51,042 nucleotides of DNA from Nitrobacter winogradskyi (GCF_006539545.1 NZ_BJNF01000031.1:1-51042); one strand, 5' to 3'. Shown: positions 1 to 11,140, numbered from the stretch's first letter. The notes: generated from the letters alone by a model not told the origin. Made by a program: numbers and translations.

Positions 1-104
1 GCTCTAAGCTCCCTTGCAATCAGCAGACGAGAGCATCTTCCGGGCCGGCTCGTGGCGCATCCCTAAACTTGACGCAAGATACGCCTTTCAGCTTCTGGCC
101 AAAT

Positions 105-172
105 CGTGGCTCCCATGAATTGATCTGACGCGCTTTCCCGCGAACCCGGATTACATTCCTCGGACGCGAGCT
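105..172. repeat. Degenerate copy of intergenic element family 2
   Basis: The spacer 1-222 holds no gene. From about 105 it shares roughly 30 nearly identical bases with 20834-20864 (around the core TTGATCTGACGCGCT), then continues with GCGAACC and TCC-type blocks like those in the copies at 37175 and 46560. I infer a decayed member of the same dispersed element. The remaining part of 1-104 shows nothing I recognise. Confidence 0.45.
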
Positions 173-222
173 CAGAGGATATGCTTCGTTTGAAGCACCT
201 TACAGCGCGAACTCGAACCAAT

Positions 223-256
223 AAAAAAGGCGGCGCCCCGCAGCGCCGCCTTTTTT
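223..256 (-). terminator. Rho-independent terminator after rplQ
   Basis: Perfect 14-base inverted repeat, arms 223-236 and 243-256 with a 6-base loop. The arms consist of GGCGGCGC flanked by six A and six T. Read on the minus strand it gives a GC-rich stem followed by a run of six U, 20 bases after the rplQ stop. It marks the 3' end of the whole ribosomal cluster. The symmetry means it could also stop plus-strand transcription. Confidence 0.9.
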
Positions 257-275
257 AGCTTCAAAGATATCACGC

Positions 276-692
276 TTAGGCGGCTTCCGAAGCCTCATTC
301 TGCACCGGCCCGGAGTCCTGACCCTTGGCCTCCACGTCGCGATCGACAAACTCGATCACGGCCATCGGCGCGTTGTCGCCATAGCGAAAACCAGCCTTGA
401 TGATGCGGGTATATCCGCCATGACGGTCCTTGTAGCGCGGCGCCAGCACGTCGAACAGCTTCTTCACCTGATCGATGTCACGCATCTCGCTGATCGCCTG
501 CCGGCGCTTGGCGAGACCGCCTTTCTTGCCCAGGGTCACCAATTTTTCGACGATCGGACGCAGCTCTTTTGCCTTCGGCAACGTGGTGACGATCTGCTCG
601 TGCTTGATAAGCGACGCCGACATGTTGGCGAACATCGCCTTGCGGTGCTCAGCAGTGCGATTGAGCTTACGGTGAACCTTACCATGACGCAT
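276..692 (-). CDS. rplQ: 50S ribosomal protein L17
   Basis: L17 is a structural protein of the large subunit, near the peptide exit tunnel. The 138-residue product starts [13 protein letters not shown], has the family block [16 protein letters not shown] near residue 31 and an acidic C-terminal extension after about residue 118, common in alphaproteobacteria. The ATG follows GAGGAT at a good Shine-Dalgarno distance. It is the last gene of the alpha operon, directly after rpoA, and is followed by the terminator at 223-256. Confidence 0.97.
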   Translation of the reverse strand: MRHGKVHRKLNRTAEHRKAMFANMSASLIKHEQIVTTLPKAKELRPIVEKLVTLGKKGGLAKRRQAISEMRDIDQVKKLFDVLAPRYKDRHGGYTRIIKAGFRYGDNAPMAVIEFVDRDVEAKGQDSGPVQNEASEAA

Positions 693-808
693 AGATGTGA
701 TCCTCAGTCTTGTCCGACACCGACCGATCGCCGGTCGCGCTGCTCAGGTGGGCTGCCTGCGTTCGCCCCGCTCTGGTTCCCCGTCCCCTCCGGGGAGGAA
801 ATCAAAGC

Positions 809-1840
809 TCAGTAATGGTCCTCGAAGCGCTTTGCCAGTTCATCGATATTCTCCGGAGGCCAGCCCGGCACTTCCATACCGAGGTGCAACCCCATCTGGG
901 CCAGCACTTCCTTGATCTCGTTCAGCGACTTGCGTCCGAAGTTCGGGGTGCGCAGCATCTCCGCTTCCGACTTCTGAACCAGATCGCCGATGTAAACGAT
1001 ATTGTCGTTCTTCAGGCAGTTTGCCGAACGTACCGACAGTTCCAGTTCGTCCACCTTCTTGAGGAAAGCCGGATTGAACGCCAGATCCGGAATGATCTCG
1101 GTGGCGACTTCCTTGCGCGGTTCCTCGAAGTTGACGAAAACGTTGAGCTGATCCTGCAGGATGCGCGCGGCGAAGGCCACAGCATCCTCGGGCGTCACCC
1201 CGCCATTGGTTTCGATGGTCATGGTCAGCTTGTCGTAGTCGAGAATCTGACCCTCACGGGTGTTTTCGACTTTGTAGGAAACCTTACGCACCGGCGAATA
1301 CAGGCTATCGACCGGGATCAATCCGATCGGCGCATCCTCGGGCCGATTACGCTCGGCGGCGACATAGCCCTTGCCGGAGGCGACGGTGAACTCCATGCGA
1401 ATCTCGGCGCCATCGTCGAGGGTGCAGATCTGAAGGTCCGGATTAAGCACCACGACGTCGCCAACGGTCTGGATATCACCTGCGGTGACGGTGCCGGGAC
1501 CCTGCTTCTTCACGACCATGCGCTTGGGGCCTTCGCCCTGCATCTTGATCGCGATGTCCTTGATGTTCAGCACGATGTCGGTGACATCCTCGCGAACGCC
1601 AGCGATGGAGGAGAATTCGTGCAGAACGCCATCGATGTGCACCGACTGCACCGCAGCGCCTTGCAGCGAGGACAGCAGGATGCGGCGCAACGCATTGCCG
1701 AGCGTCTGGCCGAAACCGCGCTCAAGCGGCTCGGCTATCAGGGTCGCAAAGCGCGAAGGATCGCTGCCGGGAACGACCTGCAGCTTGTTCGGCCGGATAA
1801 GCTCTTGCCAATTTTTCTGGATCGTCACTGTTTCACCCAT
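809..1840 (-). CDS. rpoA: DNA-directed RNA polymerase alpha subunit
   Basis: The alpha subunit dimerises to seed RNA polymerase assembly, and its C-terminal domain contacts UP elements and activators. The 343-residue product has the N-terminal assembly domain (about 1-235, including the [12 protein letters not shown] helix near 47-58), a linker, and the C-terminal domain (about 255-325). The DNA-contact motif RSANCLKN is at 271-278, with R271 matching E. coli R265 and N274 matching N268. It lies between rpsK and rplQ as in the classical alpha operon. rpsD (S4) is not next to it here, as is usual in alphaproteobacteria. Confidence 0.98.
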   Translation of the reverse strand: MGETVTIQKNWQELIRPNKLQVVPGSDPSRFATLIAEPLERGFGQTLGNALRRILLSSLQGAAVQSVHIDGVLHEFSSIAGVREDVTDIVLNIKDIAIKMQGEGPKRMVVKKQGPGTVTAGDIQTVGDVVVLNPDLQICTLDDGAEIRMEFTVASGKGYVAAERNRPEDAPIGLIPVDSLYSPVRKVSYKVENTREGQILDYDKLTMTIETNGGVTPEDAVAFAARILQDQLNVFVNFEEPRKEVATEIIPDLAFNPAFLKKVDELELSVRSANCLKNDNIVYIGDLVQKSEAEMLRTPNFGRKSLNEIKEVLAQMGLHLGMEVPGWPPENIDELAKRFEDHY

Positions 1841-1936
1841 GCCATCAACATCGTTGGCGTTGGAGGACGCGGATCAATCCGCGCAATCAGATAAAAAATC
1901 GGAGTCGGCGGAACAACGAACCACCGCTGTCGAATA

Positions 1937-2329
1937 TCAGACGCGCCGGCGCTTGCGCGGACGGCAACCATTATGAGGAATCGCGGTCACATCGCGGATC
2001 GAGGTAACGGTAAAGCCCGCGGCCTGCAGCGCGCGCAGCGCCGATTCGCGACCCGAACCCGGGCCGGCCACCTCGACCTCGAGGGTACGCATACCGTGCT
2101 CCTGCGCCTTCTTGGAAACGTCTTCCGCCGCCACCTGCGCGGCATAAGGCGTCGACTTGCGCGAGCCCTTGAAACCCATCGTCCCCGCCGATGACCAGGC
2201 GATCGTATTGCCCTGCGCATCGGTGATGGTGATGGTGGTGTTGTTGAACGACGAATTCACATGCGCGATGCCGGACGCGATGTTCTTGCGCTCGCGGCGG
2301 CGAACGCGTGTCGTAGCTTCCTTACCCAT
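1937..2329 (-). CDS. rpsK: 30S ribosomal protein S11
   Basis: S11 is a small-subunit platform protein near the Shine-Dalgarno/anti-Shine-Dalgarno helix. The 130-residue product starts [13 protein letters not shown] and ends in the highly basic family tail [10 protein letters not shown]. The reading frame is open 8 codons further upstream, but the chosen ATG matches the family start and is preceded by AGGAAAGG about 7 bases away. The central block [14 protein letters not shown] and the [13 protein letters not shown] loop are intact. It sits between rpsM and rpoA. Confidence 0.97.
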
Positions 2330-2437
2330 TGTCAGCCTTTCCTGTGATCTCAACGCCGCCGTAATGCCAGCGGCTCCACCGACGAAGCGAGCAGCGACCC
2401 GATCTATCCGCTACGCGCCATTTCTTGGTCCGCGCTC

Positions 2438-2806
<369 letters not shown>

Positions 2807-2822
2807 AGACTTCTCTCCTGTT

Positions 2823-2843
2823 GCCGACTCGCGTCGAGCCGGC
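2823..2843 (-). promoter_or_regulatory. Leader hairpin next to the rpsM ribosome binding site
   Basis: A 9-base inverted repeat (arms 2823-2831 and 2835-2843, one G-U pair, 3-base loop) lies immediately upstream of the AGGAGAG ribosome binding site of rpsM. A hairpin here could influence initiation at the GTG start codon and so feedback control of the alpha operon. The regulatory role is inferred from position only. Confidence 0.4.
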
Positions 2844-2951
2844 CGTTCTTTCGATATTTCAGGCGGCGGGTATCCTCAACCACAAGAACGACGCCCGACC
2901 CTCTGTAAGATTGGGTCCGGCATCGTCTGAAACGATCCGCTGGATGATCGT

Positions 2952-2980
2952 TTATTAAGGACTCGGTCGCATTCCGTCAA
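2952..2980 (-). promoter_or_regulatory. Sigma70-type promoter of the alpha operon
   Basis: On the minus strand TTGACG (2980-2975) is followed after exactly 17 bases by TAATAA (2957-2952). This matches the housekeeping sigma consensus in 5 of 6 and 4 of 6 positions. Transcription would start near 2944, giving a leader of about 135 bases before the rpsM GTG. It explains how rpsM-rpsK-rpoA-rplQ could be made independently of the upstream spc genes. Identified by eye. Confidence 0.6.
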
Positions 2981-3056
2981 CCGTTCCACCGCTTTTGCTC
3001 GCTTTTTCGTGACTTCTAGGCCGCCATTCCGCGTTAACGAGCGCCCCCTATCCTTT

Positions 3057-3086
3057 CACCGGCAGACACCTCACCGGCAGACACCG
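3057..3086. repeat. Two-copy 15-base tandem repeat between adk and rpsM
   Basis: CACCGGCAGACAC occurs at 3057-3069 and again at 3072-3084, a period of 15 bases. It lies in the 334-base spacer between adk and rpsM, upstream of the alpha-operon promoter. Function unknown. Two other 15-base-period repeats occur in this window (35141-35185 and 47446-47550). Confidence 0.7.
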
Positions 3087-3140
3087 CCCGAGCGATCATT
3101 TACCGGCTTTTCTCGCCTTATCGGGGATTCTGGCCCGCTT

Positions 3141-3761
3141 CTACCATCTACGAACTCCGAATTTCGACATCGGAACTCCCGATCGCCTCAGGACCCGGCG
3201 GATATCCCGTGTCACATCGTCGATCGCCATCATGCCGTCGACGGTCAGCAGCTTGCTGCGCTCCGAATAGTAGCGAATCAGCGGCTCGGTCAGCGCGCGG
3301 TAGCTGGCCAACCGTTGCGAGAGCACCTCAGGCTTATCATCGGCTCGCACCTGCTCACCACGTTCCGTCATTTCCGCGACGCGGTTTTCAACGCGCTGCA
3401 GCAATGCGCTTTCGTCGACGCGAAGCTCGATCACGGCATCAAGTGCAAAATCCTTGGATTGAAGCAGACGATCCAGCGCCTCGGCCTGTGGGACGGTGCG
3501 CGGAAAGCCGTCGAGGATGAAACCGTCCTTCGCGTCCGCCTGCTCCAGCCGGTCGGAAATGATGCCGATGACGACATCGTCGGGAACCAGTCCCCCGCTC
3601 GCCATGATGTCCTTGGCCTTGAGACCGACCGGCGTGCCGGCGGCCACGGCGGCGCGAAGCATGTCGCCTGTTGAAAGCTGAATGATTCCGTAATGATGGA
3701 CCAGACGTTGCGCCTGCGTTCCTTTTCCCGCCCCCGGCGGCCCCAGAAGAATCAGTCTCAT
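3141..3761 (-). CDS. adk: Adenylate kinase
   Basis: Converts ATP + AMP to 2 ADP in the cytoplasm. The 206-residue product has the P-loop GPPGAGKG at 7-14, the AMP-binding region around [11 protein letters not shown] (29-39), and DGFPRT at 84-89. The LID segment (about 122-145) is the short form without the zinc-finger cysteines of long adenylate kinases. An ATG two codons upstream (3767) is also possible; the chosen one gives the family start MRLILLGPP. The last dozen residues look non-conserved. It follows secY as in many spc operons, but here a 470-base spacer full of palindromes intervenes. Confidence 0.95.
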   Translation of the reverse strand: MRLILLGPPGAGKGTQAQRLVHHYGIIQLSTGDMLRAAVAAGTPVGLKAKDIMASGGLVPDDVVIGIISDRLEQADAKDGFILDGFPRTVPQAEALDRLLQSKDFALDAVIELRVDESALLQRVENRVAEMTERGEQVRADDKPEVLSQRLASYRALTEPLIRYYSERSKLLTVDGMMAIDDVTRDIRRVLRRSGVPMSKFGVRRW

Positions 3762-3897
3762 GAACATTGCCCCATCACCGGGTGAAACGAGCAGCCGTAC
3801 ACCTGCGCTTCGATATCAGGCACAGAGCAAGACACGGTCCGCGCCCCTCCGGCAACTCATACGGCACCCCGCCGCGGGCGATCAATGCCTCTGGCTA

Positions 3898-4037
3898 GAG
3901 TCTGTTTCAACTGCGTTGAATCCGATTCAATTGCGTTGAATCAAACTCGTCGCTTATCTTCTTGTTTGAGCATGATCTTATCCGAAAACCGGTCCCCACT
4001 TTGCGCTGGCGCGGTCCTTCGGGTCGGGATCATACTC
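3898..4037. repeat. Composite palindromic element (family 1 plus hairpin) between secY and adk
   Basis: Two nested structures lie side by side. At 3898-3948 there is an imperfect 14-base inverted repeat (12 of 14) with an inner palindrome TTGAATCCGATTCAA at 3916-3930. At 3968-4037 arms GAGCATGATC and GATCATACTC (9 of 10 paired) bracket a core with CCGAAAACCGG. The second part matches the element at 11141-11185 in arms and core. The rest of the 469-base secY-adk spacer contains no gene. Confidence 0.65.
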
Positions 4038-4193
4038 TATCGCGGCGGCAGATCGTTCGTGGGGGCGAATATCGTCTACGATTCCAAACGAAGACTACCC
4101 CAGCAAACAACGAAGCGCCTTACCGGTCCGACACGTCTTCCGTAAAAGTCATCACAACCGGAATACGCGCAAACTGTTCACTGGGAACGTTTT

Positions 4194-4219
4194 CTCACTG
4201 ACCGACTACGATCAGTGAG
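4194..4219 (-). terminator. Hairpin just downstream of secY
   Basis: Perfect 8-base inverted repeat CTCACTGA/TCAGTGAG with a 10-base loop, 11 bases past the secY stop. No run of U follows on either strand, so it is at best a weak or Rho-assisted stop, or an mRNA 3'-end stabiliser between secY and adk. Confidence 0.4.
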
Positions 4220-4230
4220 GAAATGCCCTG

Positions 4231-5562
<1,332 letters not shown>

Positions 5563-5710
5563 ATTCAGCCCTCTCCCGCGCCAAAGGCGCCGTCACGCTC
5601 CGCCAGAACGGGCCGGCCGGCAGCCGCCAGACCTCTCATGATGTTCGATCCTTGATGAATCCAACATCCGCAAGTCCCCTGTCGCATCAAAGCGGGCGAT
5701 GACGCGAACG

Positions 5711-6196
5711 TTACGCCGCCTCACCTTCGTCCTTCTTCGGCGCAAGGATTTTCACGGTGCCGCCCGCCTTCTCAACCGCCGCAATCGCGGACTTCGAGGC
5801 GCCGTGAACCTCAACGGTCAATTTCGCCTTGATCTCGCCGCGGCCAAGCAGGCGGACGCCACCCTTGGCGCGACGCACCACGCCGGATTTCACCAGCGAC
5901 TCGGCGTTGACAGTCGTGTTGGCATCGATCGAGCCGGCATCGATCGCGTCCTGAAGCCGATCGAGATTGATCTCGGCGAACTCGACGCGGAAGATGTTGT
6001 TGAAGCCGCGCTTCGGCAACCGCCGGTGCAGCGGCATCTGGCCGCCCTCAAAACCGTTGATGCGCACACCGGAGCGAGCGGTCTGTCCCTTTCCGCCACG
6101 GCCGCCGGTCTTGCCCTTGCCGGAGCCGATACCCCGGCCGATCCGCATGCGCTTCTTGCGCGAGCCTGCGTTGTCGGCGATATCGCTGAGTTTCAT
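5711..6196 (-). CDS. rplO: 50S ribosomal protein L15
   Basis: L15 is a late-assembly protein of the large subunit. The 161-residue product starts [18 protein letters not shown], followed by the glycine/arginine-rich segment (about 19-45) that threads through 23S rRNA, then the block [19 protein letters not shown]. The frame is open 32 codons further upstream, but that stretch is translated repeat sequence (the element at 6224-6303), so the ATG at 6196 is chosen. It lies between rpmD and secY. Confidence 0.96.
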   Translation of the reverse strand: MKLSDIADNAGSRKKRMRIGRGIGSGKGKTGGRGGKGQTARSGVRINGFEGGQMPLHRRLPKRGFNNIFRVEFAEINLDRLQDAIDAGSIDANTTVNAESLVKSGVVRRAKGGVRLLGRGEIKAKLTVEVHGASKSAIAAVEKAGGTVKILAPKKDEGEAA

Positions 6197-6223
6197 GGTC
6201 GCGTCCTCATCGTGTTCCTCGCG

Positions 6224-6303
6224 CCGGGATCGTCCCGGCCTCCACGTCTTTTGCCGAACCCGCTCGTGTTCGAAGCCGTGGCTTCCCGGCACAGGCCGGG
6301 CAT
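6224..6303. repeat. Family 3 interspersed element between rpmD and rplO
   Basis: CCGGGATCGTCCCGGCC followed by TCCACGTCTT, and at the other end CCCGGCACAGGCCGGGCAT, make an imperfect palindrome. The same blocks in the same order occur at 37050-37137 and 40348-40470 (consensus CGGGCTTGTCCCGGCC, CCACGTCTT, then CCCGGCAC). It fills nearly all of the spacer between the two ribosomal protein genes. Confidence 0.7.
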
Positions 6304-6316
6304 AAACAGCAAATTG

Positions 6317-6511
6317 TTACGCCTCGTCGATGACGCGGACGATATGCCGAACCTTCGCGATCATGCCGCGAATTTCTGGCGTATCCTGCAACTCCGCAGT
6401 CCGGCCGATCTTGTTGAGCTTGAGCCCGACCAACGTCGAGCGCTGCGAGTGATGGCGGCGGATTGCGCTGCCGGTCTGCTCGACCTTGATTGTTTTTGCG
6501 GCCTTGGCCAT
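6317..6511 (-). CDS. rpmD: 50S ribosomal protein L30
   Basis: L30 is a small large-subunit protein. The 64-residue product has the family signature [20 protein letters not shown] and [10 protein letters not shown]. The chosen ATG has GGAG 8 bases upstream. A GTG three codons earlier overlaps that Shine-Dalgarno sequence and is therefore rejected. The order rpsE-rpmD-rplO is the standard one. Confidence 0.95.
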   Translation of the reverse strand: MAKAAKTIKVEQTGSAIRRHHSQRSTLVGLKLNKIGRTAELQDTPEIRGMIAKVRHIVRVIDEA

Positions 6512-6589
6512 CGTCGTCACTCCAAATCCTGTCTCGCCCGGCGGGTCTCGGACGGGCCGGCGGCACCGCTAGCCCCAATTCGACCGCCG

Positions 6590-7156
6590 CTATTCGGCAA
6601 CAGCCTCCGCATCACCGCCTACACGGCGCGATTGCAGCGTGGAGACCTTGATGTTGCGGCGGGCCGAAACCGAGCGCGGTGAATCCTGATGCTTCAGCGC
6701 GTCGAAGGTCGCGCGAACCATATTATAAGGATTGGACGAGCCAACCGACTTCGCCACCACGTCCTGGATGCCGAGCGTCTCGAACACCGCGCGCATCGGG
6801 CCGCCGGCGATGATGCCCGTGCCGGCCGGCGCCGCGCGCAGATAAACGCGGCCTGCGCCGTGACGGCCTGCGATGTCGTGATGCAGCGTCCTGCCTTCTC
6901 GCAGCGGAACACGCGTCAGATTGCGCTTCGCCGATTCCGTCGCCTTTCGGATCGCTTCCGGAACCTCACGCGCCTTGCCGTGCCCGAATCCGACGCGGCC
7001 CTTCTGGTCGCCGATCACGACCAGCGCCGCGAAACCGAAGCGCTTGCCGCCCTTGACGACTTTTGCCACGCGGTTGATGTGGACGAGCTTGTCGACGAAC
7101 TCGCTGTCGCGCTCCTCGCGATCCCTGCTCCGTTCGCGTCCGCGTTCACCTGCCAT
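6590..7156 (-). CDS. rpsE: 30S ribosomal protein S5
   Basis: S5 contributes to decoding accuracy and mRNA helicase activity at the entry channel. The 188-residue product has an arginine-rich N-terminus ([17 protein letters not shown]), the double-stranded-RNA-binding fold with [18 protein letters not shown] at about 26-43, and the loop [20 protein letters not shown]. The C-terminal domain carries [15 protein letters not shown]. No truncation is seen. It lies between rplR and rpmD. Confidence 0.97.
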   Translation of the reverse strand: MAGERGRERSRDREERDSEFVDKLVHINRVAKVVKGGKRFGFAALVVIGDQKGRVGFGHGKAREVPEAIRKATESAKRNLTRVPLREGRTLHHDIAGRHGAGRVYLRAAPAGTGIIAGGPMRAVFETLGIQDVVAKSVGSSNPYNMVRATFDALKHQDSPRSVSARRNIKVSTLQSRRVGGDAEAVAE

Positions 7157-7214
7157 GGTGTTTTTCCGATCCTTGTGAGGCTCTCGCCCCTGTCCTACTC
7201 GTTCGATATACCGC

Positions 7215-7577
7215 TTAGAAGCTCAATCCGCTCTCGCGAGCAGCGTCAGCCAGCGCCTTGACGCGGCCGTGATAGAGATAGCCGCCGCGATCGAAAACAA
7301 CTTCCTTGACGCCGTTCTTCACCGCCCGCTCCGCCACCAGCTTGCCGACGGCCTTGGCCGCATCGATATTGGCGCCCGTGTTGCCCGCGTCGCGCATCGC
7401 CTTCTCCAGCGAGGAGGCCGAGGCCAGCGTCTCGCCTTTCAGATCATCAATGACCTGGGCATAGATGTGCTTCGACGAGCGGAACACCGACAAGCGCGGA
7501 CGGCCATTTGCAGTCCGACGCAACGACAGCCTCACGCGTTGCTTGCGCCGGGCATTCGTAATCTTCATCTTCGACAT
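7215..7577 (-). CDS. rplR: 50S ribosomal protein L18
   Basis: L18 binds 5S rRNA together with L5 and helps attach it to the large subunit. The 120-residue product has the basic N-terminus [20 protein letters not shown], the segment [20 protein letters not shown], and the conserved end [20 protein letters not shown]. The gene is separated by only 11 bases from rplF upstream. Confidence 0.97.
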   Translation of the reverse strand: MSKMKITNARRKQRVRLSLRRTANGRPRLSVFRSSKHIYAQVIDDLKGETLASASSLEKAMRDAGNTGANIDAAKAVGKLVAERAVKNGVKEVVFDRGGYLYHGRVKALADAARESGLSF

Positions 7578-7588
7578 GACCGGCTCCG

Positions 7589-8122
7589 TTACTTCTTCTT
7601 GCCTTCCTTACGGAAGATCGTTTCGTCGGCGTACTTCACGCCCTTGCCCTTGTAGGGCTCCGGCGGACGATAGCCACGGATTTCGGCCGCGACCTGACCG
7701 ACGCGCTGTGCATCATTGCCCGTGATCGTGATTTCGGTCGGCTTCGGCACAGCGATCGTGATCCCCTCGGGAACGGCGTAATTGACATCGTGGCTATAGC
7801 CGAGCGCAAGCTGCAACGACTTGCCTTGCAACGCGGCACGATAGCCGACGCCGATGATCTCGAGCTTCTTCTCGAATCCCTTGGTGACGCCGGCGACGAG
7901 ATTCGCGACCTGCGCGCGCGCGGTGCCATACAGCGCCTGCGCCCGCTTGGTCTCATATCGCGGCGCGACCTTCACCGCACCGTCCTCAAGCTTCACCTCG
8001 ACGTCATCATGGACAACGAATCGAAGCTCGCCTTTCGGCCCCTTCATCTTGACGGTCTGCCCTTCGACGGTCGCGGTCACACCGGACGGCACCGTGACTG
8101 GCCTCTTGCCAATGCGTGACAT
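7589..8122 (-). CDS. rplF: 50S ribosomal protein L6
   Basis: L6 lies near the GTPase-associated centre of the large subunit. The 177-residue product has two repeated alpha/beta domains, starts [15 protein letters not shown], and ends with the signature [17 protein letters not shown] followed by a lysine-rich tail EGKKK. A 71-base spacer separates it from rpsH, almost all of it occupied by a palindromic element at 8146-8193. Confidence 0.97.
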   Translation of the reverse strand: MSRIGKRPVTVPSGVTATVEGQTVKMKGPKGELRFVVHDDVEVKLEDGAVKVAPRYETKRAQALYGTARAQVANLVAGVTKGFEKKLEIIGVGYRAALQGKSLQLALGYSHDVNYAVPEGITIAVPKPTEITITGNDAQRVGQVAAEIRGYRPPEPYKGKGVKYADETIFRKEGKKK

Positions 8123-8145
8123 GGCTCAATCCTTCATCTTAGTCT

Positions 8146-8193
8146 GCGCGCATTCCTGTCGCAAAATCGGTTTCCGCTTTCGCGATACGCGCG
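8146..8193. repeat. Family 1-like palindromic element between rpsH and rplF
   Basis: Arms GCGCGCAT (8146-8153) and ATACGCGC (8185-8192) pair at 7 of 8 positions around a core that on the minus strand reads CGCGAAAGCGG then AACCGATTTTGCG. This core layout (GAAAG, then ACCGNTTTT) resembles 11141-11185. The element abuts the rpsH stop codon directly, so in mRNA it forms the immediate 3' flank of rpsH. Confidence 0.55.
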
Positions 8194-8592
8194 CTAGAAC
8201 ACCGTAAAGAGAACTTCACCGCCCACATTGGCGTCTCGCGCCTCGTGGTCAGCCATGATCCCCTTCGGCGTCGACAGCACCGAGATTCCCAACCCGTTGT
8301 TGACGCGGGGCAGATTCTTCACCGAGGCGTAAACGCGACGGCCGGGCCTGGAGACGCGCTCGATTTCGCGAATCACAGGCTCCCCGTCGAAATACTTCAG
8401 CTCGATCTCCAGCTCGCTGCGACCCGAGGAATGCTCGACACTGGCATAGCCGCGGATATAGCCCTCACTCTTGAGAACCTCGAGCACGTTCGCGCGCATC
8501 TTTGAGCCGGGAGCCGAAACCTTGGGCTTGCTGCGCATTTGCGCATTGCGAATGCGGGTGATGAGATCGCTGATCGGATCGTGCGTGGACAT
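8194..8592 (-). CDS. rpsH: 30S ribosomal protein S8
   Basis: S8 is a primary 16S rRNA binder, and in enterobacteria it represses the spc operon. The 132-residue product starts [17 protein letters not shown] and has the C-terminal motif block [19 protein letters not shown], with GGEVLFTVF at the end. Whether S8 also acts as a repressor here cannot be seen: the sequence around rplE shows no obvious copy of the E. coli site. It is followed by rplF and preceded 13 bases away by rpsN. Confidence 0.97.
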   Translation of the reverse strand: MSTHDPISDLITRIRNAQMRSKPKVSAPGSKMRANVLEVLKSEGYIRGYASVEHSSGRSELEIELKYFDGEPVIREIERVSRPGRRVYASVKNLPRVNNGLGISVLSTPKGIMADHEARDANVGGEVLFTVF

Positions 8593-8605
8593 CTGGCGAT
8601 CCTCC

Positions 8606-8911
8606 TTACCAGCTCGACTTCACGAGGCCGGGAACCAGGCCTCTGGAGCCGAGGTCGCGCAGCGCGATACGGCTTAGCTTGTTCTTGCGGTAGTTCGAAC
8701 GCGGGCGCCCGGTCAGCTCGCAGCGGTTTCGTATGCGCGTCGCGGACGAGTTGCGCGGCATTTCCGCAAGCTTCAGCGTCGCGGCGAAGCGTTCTTCCAT
8801 CGGCTTGGTCTTGTCGGCGATAATAGCCTTCAGCCGCGCGCGCTTCGCAGCCGCGTTCCGGTTCATCCGCCTGCGCCGGTTGTTCTTCTCGATCGAACTC
8901 TTCTTTGCCAT
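8606..8911 (-). CDS. rpsN: 30S ribosomal protein S14
   Basis: S14 is a head protein of the small subunit. At 101 residues it is the long, zinc-independent type: only one cysteine is present in the region [16 protein letters not shown], and the CXXC pairs of the short zinc form are missing. It ends in [15 protein letters not shown], the usual tail. It lies between rplE and rpsH as in the standard spc order. Confidence 0.97.
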   Translation of the reverse strand: MAKKSSIEKNNRRRRMNRNAAAKRARLKAIIADKTKPMEERFAATLKLAEMPRNSSATRIRNRCELTGRPRSNYRKNKLSRIALRDLGSRGLVPGLVKSSW

Positions 8912-8954
8912 GCTTGGCTCCTTACCTTTCCGCGTCTGAGCGCCTTTCAGCGTC

Positions 8955-9512
8955 TCACTGCCGGAACGGAAAATTGAATGCTGTCAGCAGCGCCCGGGCT
9001 TCGTCGTCCGTCTGCGCGGTCGTGCAGACGGTGACGTCCATGCCCCAGCTTTCCCCGACCTTGTCGAAATCGATCTCGGGGAAAATGATGTGTTCCTTGA
9101 TGCCGAGCGAGTAATTGCCGCGACCGTCGAAGCTCTTCGGATTAAGACCACGGAAGTCGCGGACGCGCGGCAGCGCAACATTCACGAGACGATCGATGAA
9201 CTCGTACATCTTCGTCTTGCGCAGCGTCACCTTGCAGCCGATCGGCTGGTTCTCACGCAGCTTGAAGGTCGAAATGGCGACACGCGAGTAAGTCACGACC
9301 GCCTTCTGGCCCGCGATCAGCGACAGGTCGCCCGCCGCCGCCTCGGCCTTCTTACGATCGTTCACGGCCTCGCCGATTCCCATGTTGAGAACCACCTTGT
9401 CGAGGCGAGGCACCTGCATGACGTTGATATAGCCGAACTGCTCGGTCAGCCGGGCCCGGATGCTCTTGTCATACTCCGCGCGCAGGCGCGGCACGTAAGC
9501 CGTCTCAGCCAT
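8955..9512 (-). CDS. rplE: 50S ribosomal protein L5
   Basis: L5 binds 5S rRNA and forms a bridge to S13. The 185-residue product starts [16 protein letters not shown] and has the blocks [36 protein letters not shown] and [18 protein letters not shown]. The open frame continues 28 codons upstream into rplX, but the chosen ATG is the family start. It overlaps the end of rplX by 8 bases, which suggests translational coupling. Confidence 0.97.
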   Translation of the reverse strand: MAETAYVPRLRAEYDKSIRARLTEQFGYINVMQVPRLDKVVLNMGIGEAVNDRKKAEAAAGDLSLIAGQKAVVTYSRVAISTFKLRENQPIGCKVTLRKTKMYEFIDRLVNVALPRVRDFRGLNPKSFDGRGNYSLGIKEHIIFPEIDFDKVGESWGMDVTVCTTAQTDDEARALLTAFNFPFRQ

Positions 9513-9819
9513 CGATCTCCGCTCCCGAGCGCTTGGCGACACGCACCTTGGTGCCGTCTGCCTGAATCTTGAAACCGACGCGGGTCGGCTTTCCATCCTT
9601 GCCGACGATCGCGATGTTGGACAGGTGGATCGGCGACTCCTTCGAGAGAATGCCGCCTTCCTGATTCTGGGTCTGCTTCTGGTGGCGCTTCACGATATTG
9701 ACGCCGCGCACCAGCGCCCTGTCTTCCGCGGGGCGGACCTCGAACACTTCGCCGGTGCGACCCTTGTCGCGGCCCGACAACACGATAACCTTGTCGCCCT
9801 TCCGGATCTTGGCAGCCAT
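9505..9819 (-). CDS. rplX: 50S ribosomal protein L24
   Basis: L24 initiates large-subunit assembly and sits near the exit tunnel. The 104-residue product starts [20 protein letters not shown], the KOW motif, and continues with [17 protein letters not shown]. The frame is open a further 103 codons upstream through rplN, but the ATG at 9819 is the true start: it shares its A with the TGA of rplN (one-base overlap). Its stop overlaps rplE. The three genes rplN-rplX-rplE are thus tightly coupled. Confidence 0.97.
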   Translation of the reverse strand: MAAKIRKGDKVIVLSGRDKGRTGEVFEVRPAEDRALVRGVNIVKRHQKQTQNQEGGILSKESPIHLSNIAIVGKDGKPTRVGFKIQADGTKVRVAKRSGAEIDG

Positions 9820-10187
9820 CACAGCACCTCCGGCGCCAGCGATATGATCTTCATGTGGTTCTTGGCGCGCAGCTCGCGCGGCACCGGCCCGAAAATACGG
9901 GTGCCGACAGGCTCCGACTGATTGTTGATCAGAACGGCCGCATTGCGGTCGAAACGGATCACCGAACCGTCCGCGCGGCGGATATCCTTGGAGACCCGCA
10001 CCACCACCGCCTTCATGACGTCGCCCTTCTTCACCTTCCCCCGCGGAATGGCTTCCTTGATCGACACGACGATGATGTCGCCCACCGTTGCATAGCGGCG
10101 CTTGGAGCCCCCAAGCACCTTGATGCACATAACACGGCGTGCGCCTGAATTATCGGCCACGTCGAGGTTGGTCTGCATCTGAATCAT
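9819..10187 (-). CDS. rplN: 50S ribosomal protein L14
   Basis: L14 lies at the subunit interface and is a docking site for the silencing factor RsfS. The 122-residue product has the typical start [20 protein letters not shown] and the blocks [20 protein letters not shown] and [18 protein letters not shown]. It marks the start of the spc section, directly after rpsQ, and its stop codon overlaps the rplX start by one base. Confidence 0.97.
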   Translation of the reverse strand: MIQMQTNLDVADNSGARRVMCIKVLGGSKRRYATVGDIIVVSIKEAIPRGKVKKGDVMKAVVVRVSKDIRRADGSVIRFDRNAAVLINNQSEPVGTRIFGPVPRELRAKNHMKIISLAPEVL

Positions 10188-10226
10188 TGATGCACCTTGT
10201 CCTCTTTCTGATGCGCAAAATCGCGC

Positions 10227-10475
10227 CTAAGCGGTTTTCTTCTGTTCGCCCCGAACCACGGTCCAGCGCTTCAACTTCGAGATCGGCTTGCTTTCCTCGA
10301 TCCACACCATGTCACCCGGCTTGAACTCGTTGTTCTCGTCGTGAGCGTGGTAGTTCTTCGAGCGGCGAATGGTCTTCTTGTAGATCGGATGCGTAAAGCG
10401 GCGGTCGACGCGCACCACAACCGTCTTGGCTTGCTTGTCGCTGACGACCACGCCCTGCAGCGTACGTTTCGGCAT
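10227..10475 (-). CDS. rpsQ: 30S ribosomal protein S17
   Basis: S17 is a primary 16S rRNA binding protein of OB fold. The 82-residue product starts [20 protein letters not shown] and has KYHAHDE-like residues ([11 protein letters not shown] at about 40-50) and the block [15 protein letters not shown]. It is the last gene of the S10 section, 11 bases downstream of rpmC. Confidence 0.96.
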   Translation of the reverse strand: MPKRTLQGVVVSDKQAKTVVVRVDRRFTHPIYKKTIRRSKNYHAHDENNEFKPGDMVWIEESKPISKLKRWTVVRGEQKKTA

Positions 10476-10486
10476 CTTAAAGCCCC

Positions 10487-10693
10487 TTACTTCTTCGCGT
10501 CGCGCTTTTGCGCGGCGATGGTCTTGATCCGTGCGATATCGCGGCGGGCTTCACGCATCCGCGAGGTGTTTTCAAGCTGTCCAGTCGCGCGCTGAAAGCG
10601 CAGATTGAACCGCTCCTTCTTCAGACCGGTGATGGCGTCGTCCATCTGGTCGGGGGTCATCGCGCGGATGTCAGCGGTCTTCATTGCGGCCAT
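10487..10693 (-). CDS. rpmC: 50S ribosomal protein L29
   Basis: L29 is a small helical protein beside the exit tunnel, near the trigger factor/SRP docking site. The 68-residue product contains [20 protein letters not shown], the L29 signature, and a basic C-terminus. The frame is open far upstream through rplP, but the ATG at 10693, 5 bases after the rplP stop, gives the expected length. An alternative internal start is M4 (10684). Confidence 0.95.
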   Translation of the reverse strand: MAAMKTADIRAMTPDQMDDAITGLKKERFNLRFQRATGQLENTSRMREARRDIARIKTIAAQKRDAKK

Positions 10694-10698
10694 GTCGA

Positions 10699-11112
10699 TT
10701 ACTCCGCGATACGCGCGACGAAGCGCGTCTTGATCGGCAGCTTGGCGGCGGCGAGCGTCAGCGCTTCCTTCGCAGTCTGCGGAGCCACGCCATCGATCTC
10801 GAAAAGCACCCGGCCGGGCTTGACCCGCACCACCCACAACTCCGGCGCGCCCTTGCCCGAGCCCATGCGGACTTCGGCCGGCTTCTTCGATACGGGCACG
10901 TCCGGGAAGACGCGGATCCAGACCCGTCCCGCGCGCTTCATGTGGCGTGTCAGCGCCCGCCGCGCGGCTTCGATCTGACGCGCCGTGATGCGCTCGGGCG
11001 CCATCGCCTTCAGGCCGAACTGGCCGAACGCCAGCGTCGCGCCCGACGACGCGACGCCGTGGATGCGGCCCTTGTGCGCCTTCCGGAACTTGGTCTTCTT
11101 CGGTTGCATCAT
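10699..11112 (-). CDS. rplP: 50S ribosomal protein L16
   Basis: L16 helps position tRNA in the A site and is a late-assembly protein. The 137-residue product starts [19 protein letters not shown] and has the arginine loop [12 protein letters not shown]-like block ([19 protein letters not shown]) and VRMGSGKG, the region that contacts the peptidyl-transferase centre. The length matches the family. It precedes rpmC by 5 bases. Confidence 0.97.
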   Translation of the reverse strand: MMQPKKTKFRKAHKGRIHGVASSGATLAFGQFGLKAMAPERITARQIEAARRALTRHMKRAGRVWIRVFPDVPVSKKPAEVRMGSGKGAPELWVVRVKPGRVLFEIDGVAPQTAKEALTLAAAKLPIKTRFVARIAE

Positions 11113-11140
11113 GGCTTACGCCCTCAAACCTTCTCTTTAC

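Noticed and set aside
8955-9600. E. coli-like S8 repressor site at the start of rplE
   Set aside because: No recognisable copy of the bulged helix could be found by eye; S8 autoregulation is not claimed.
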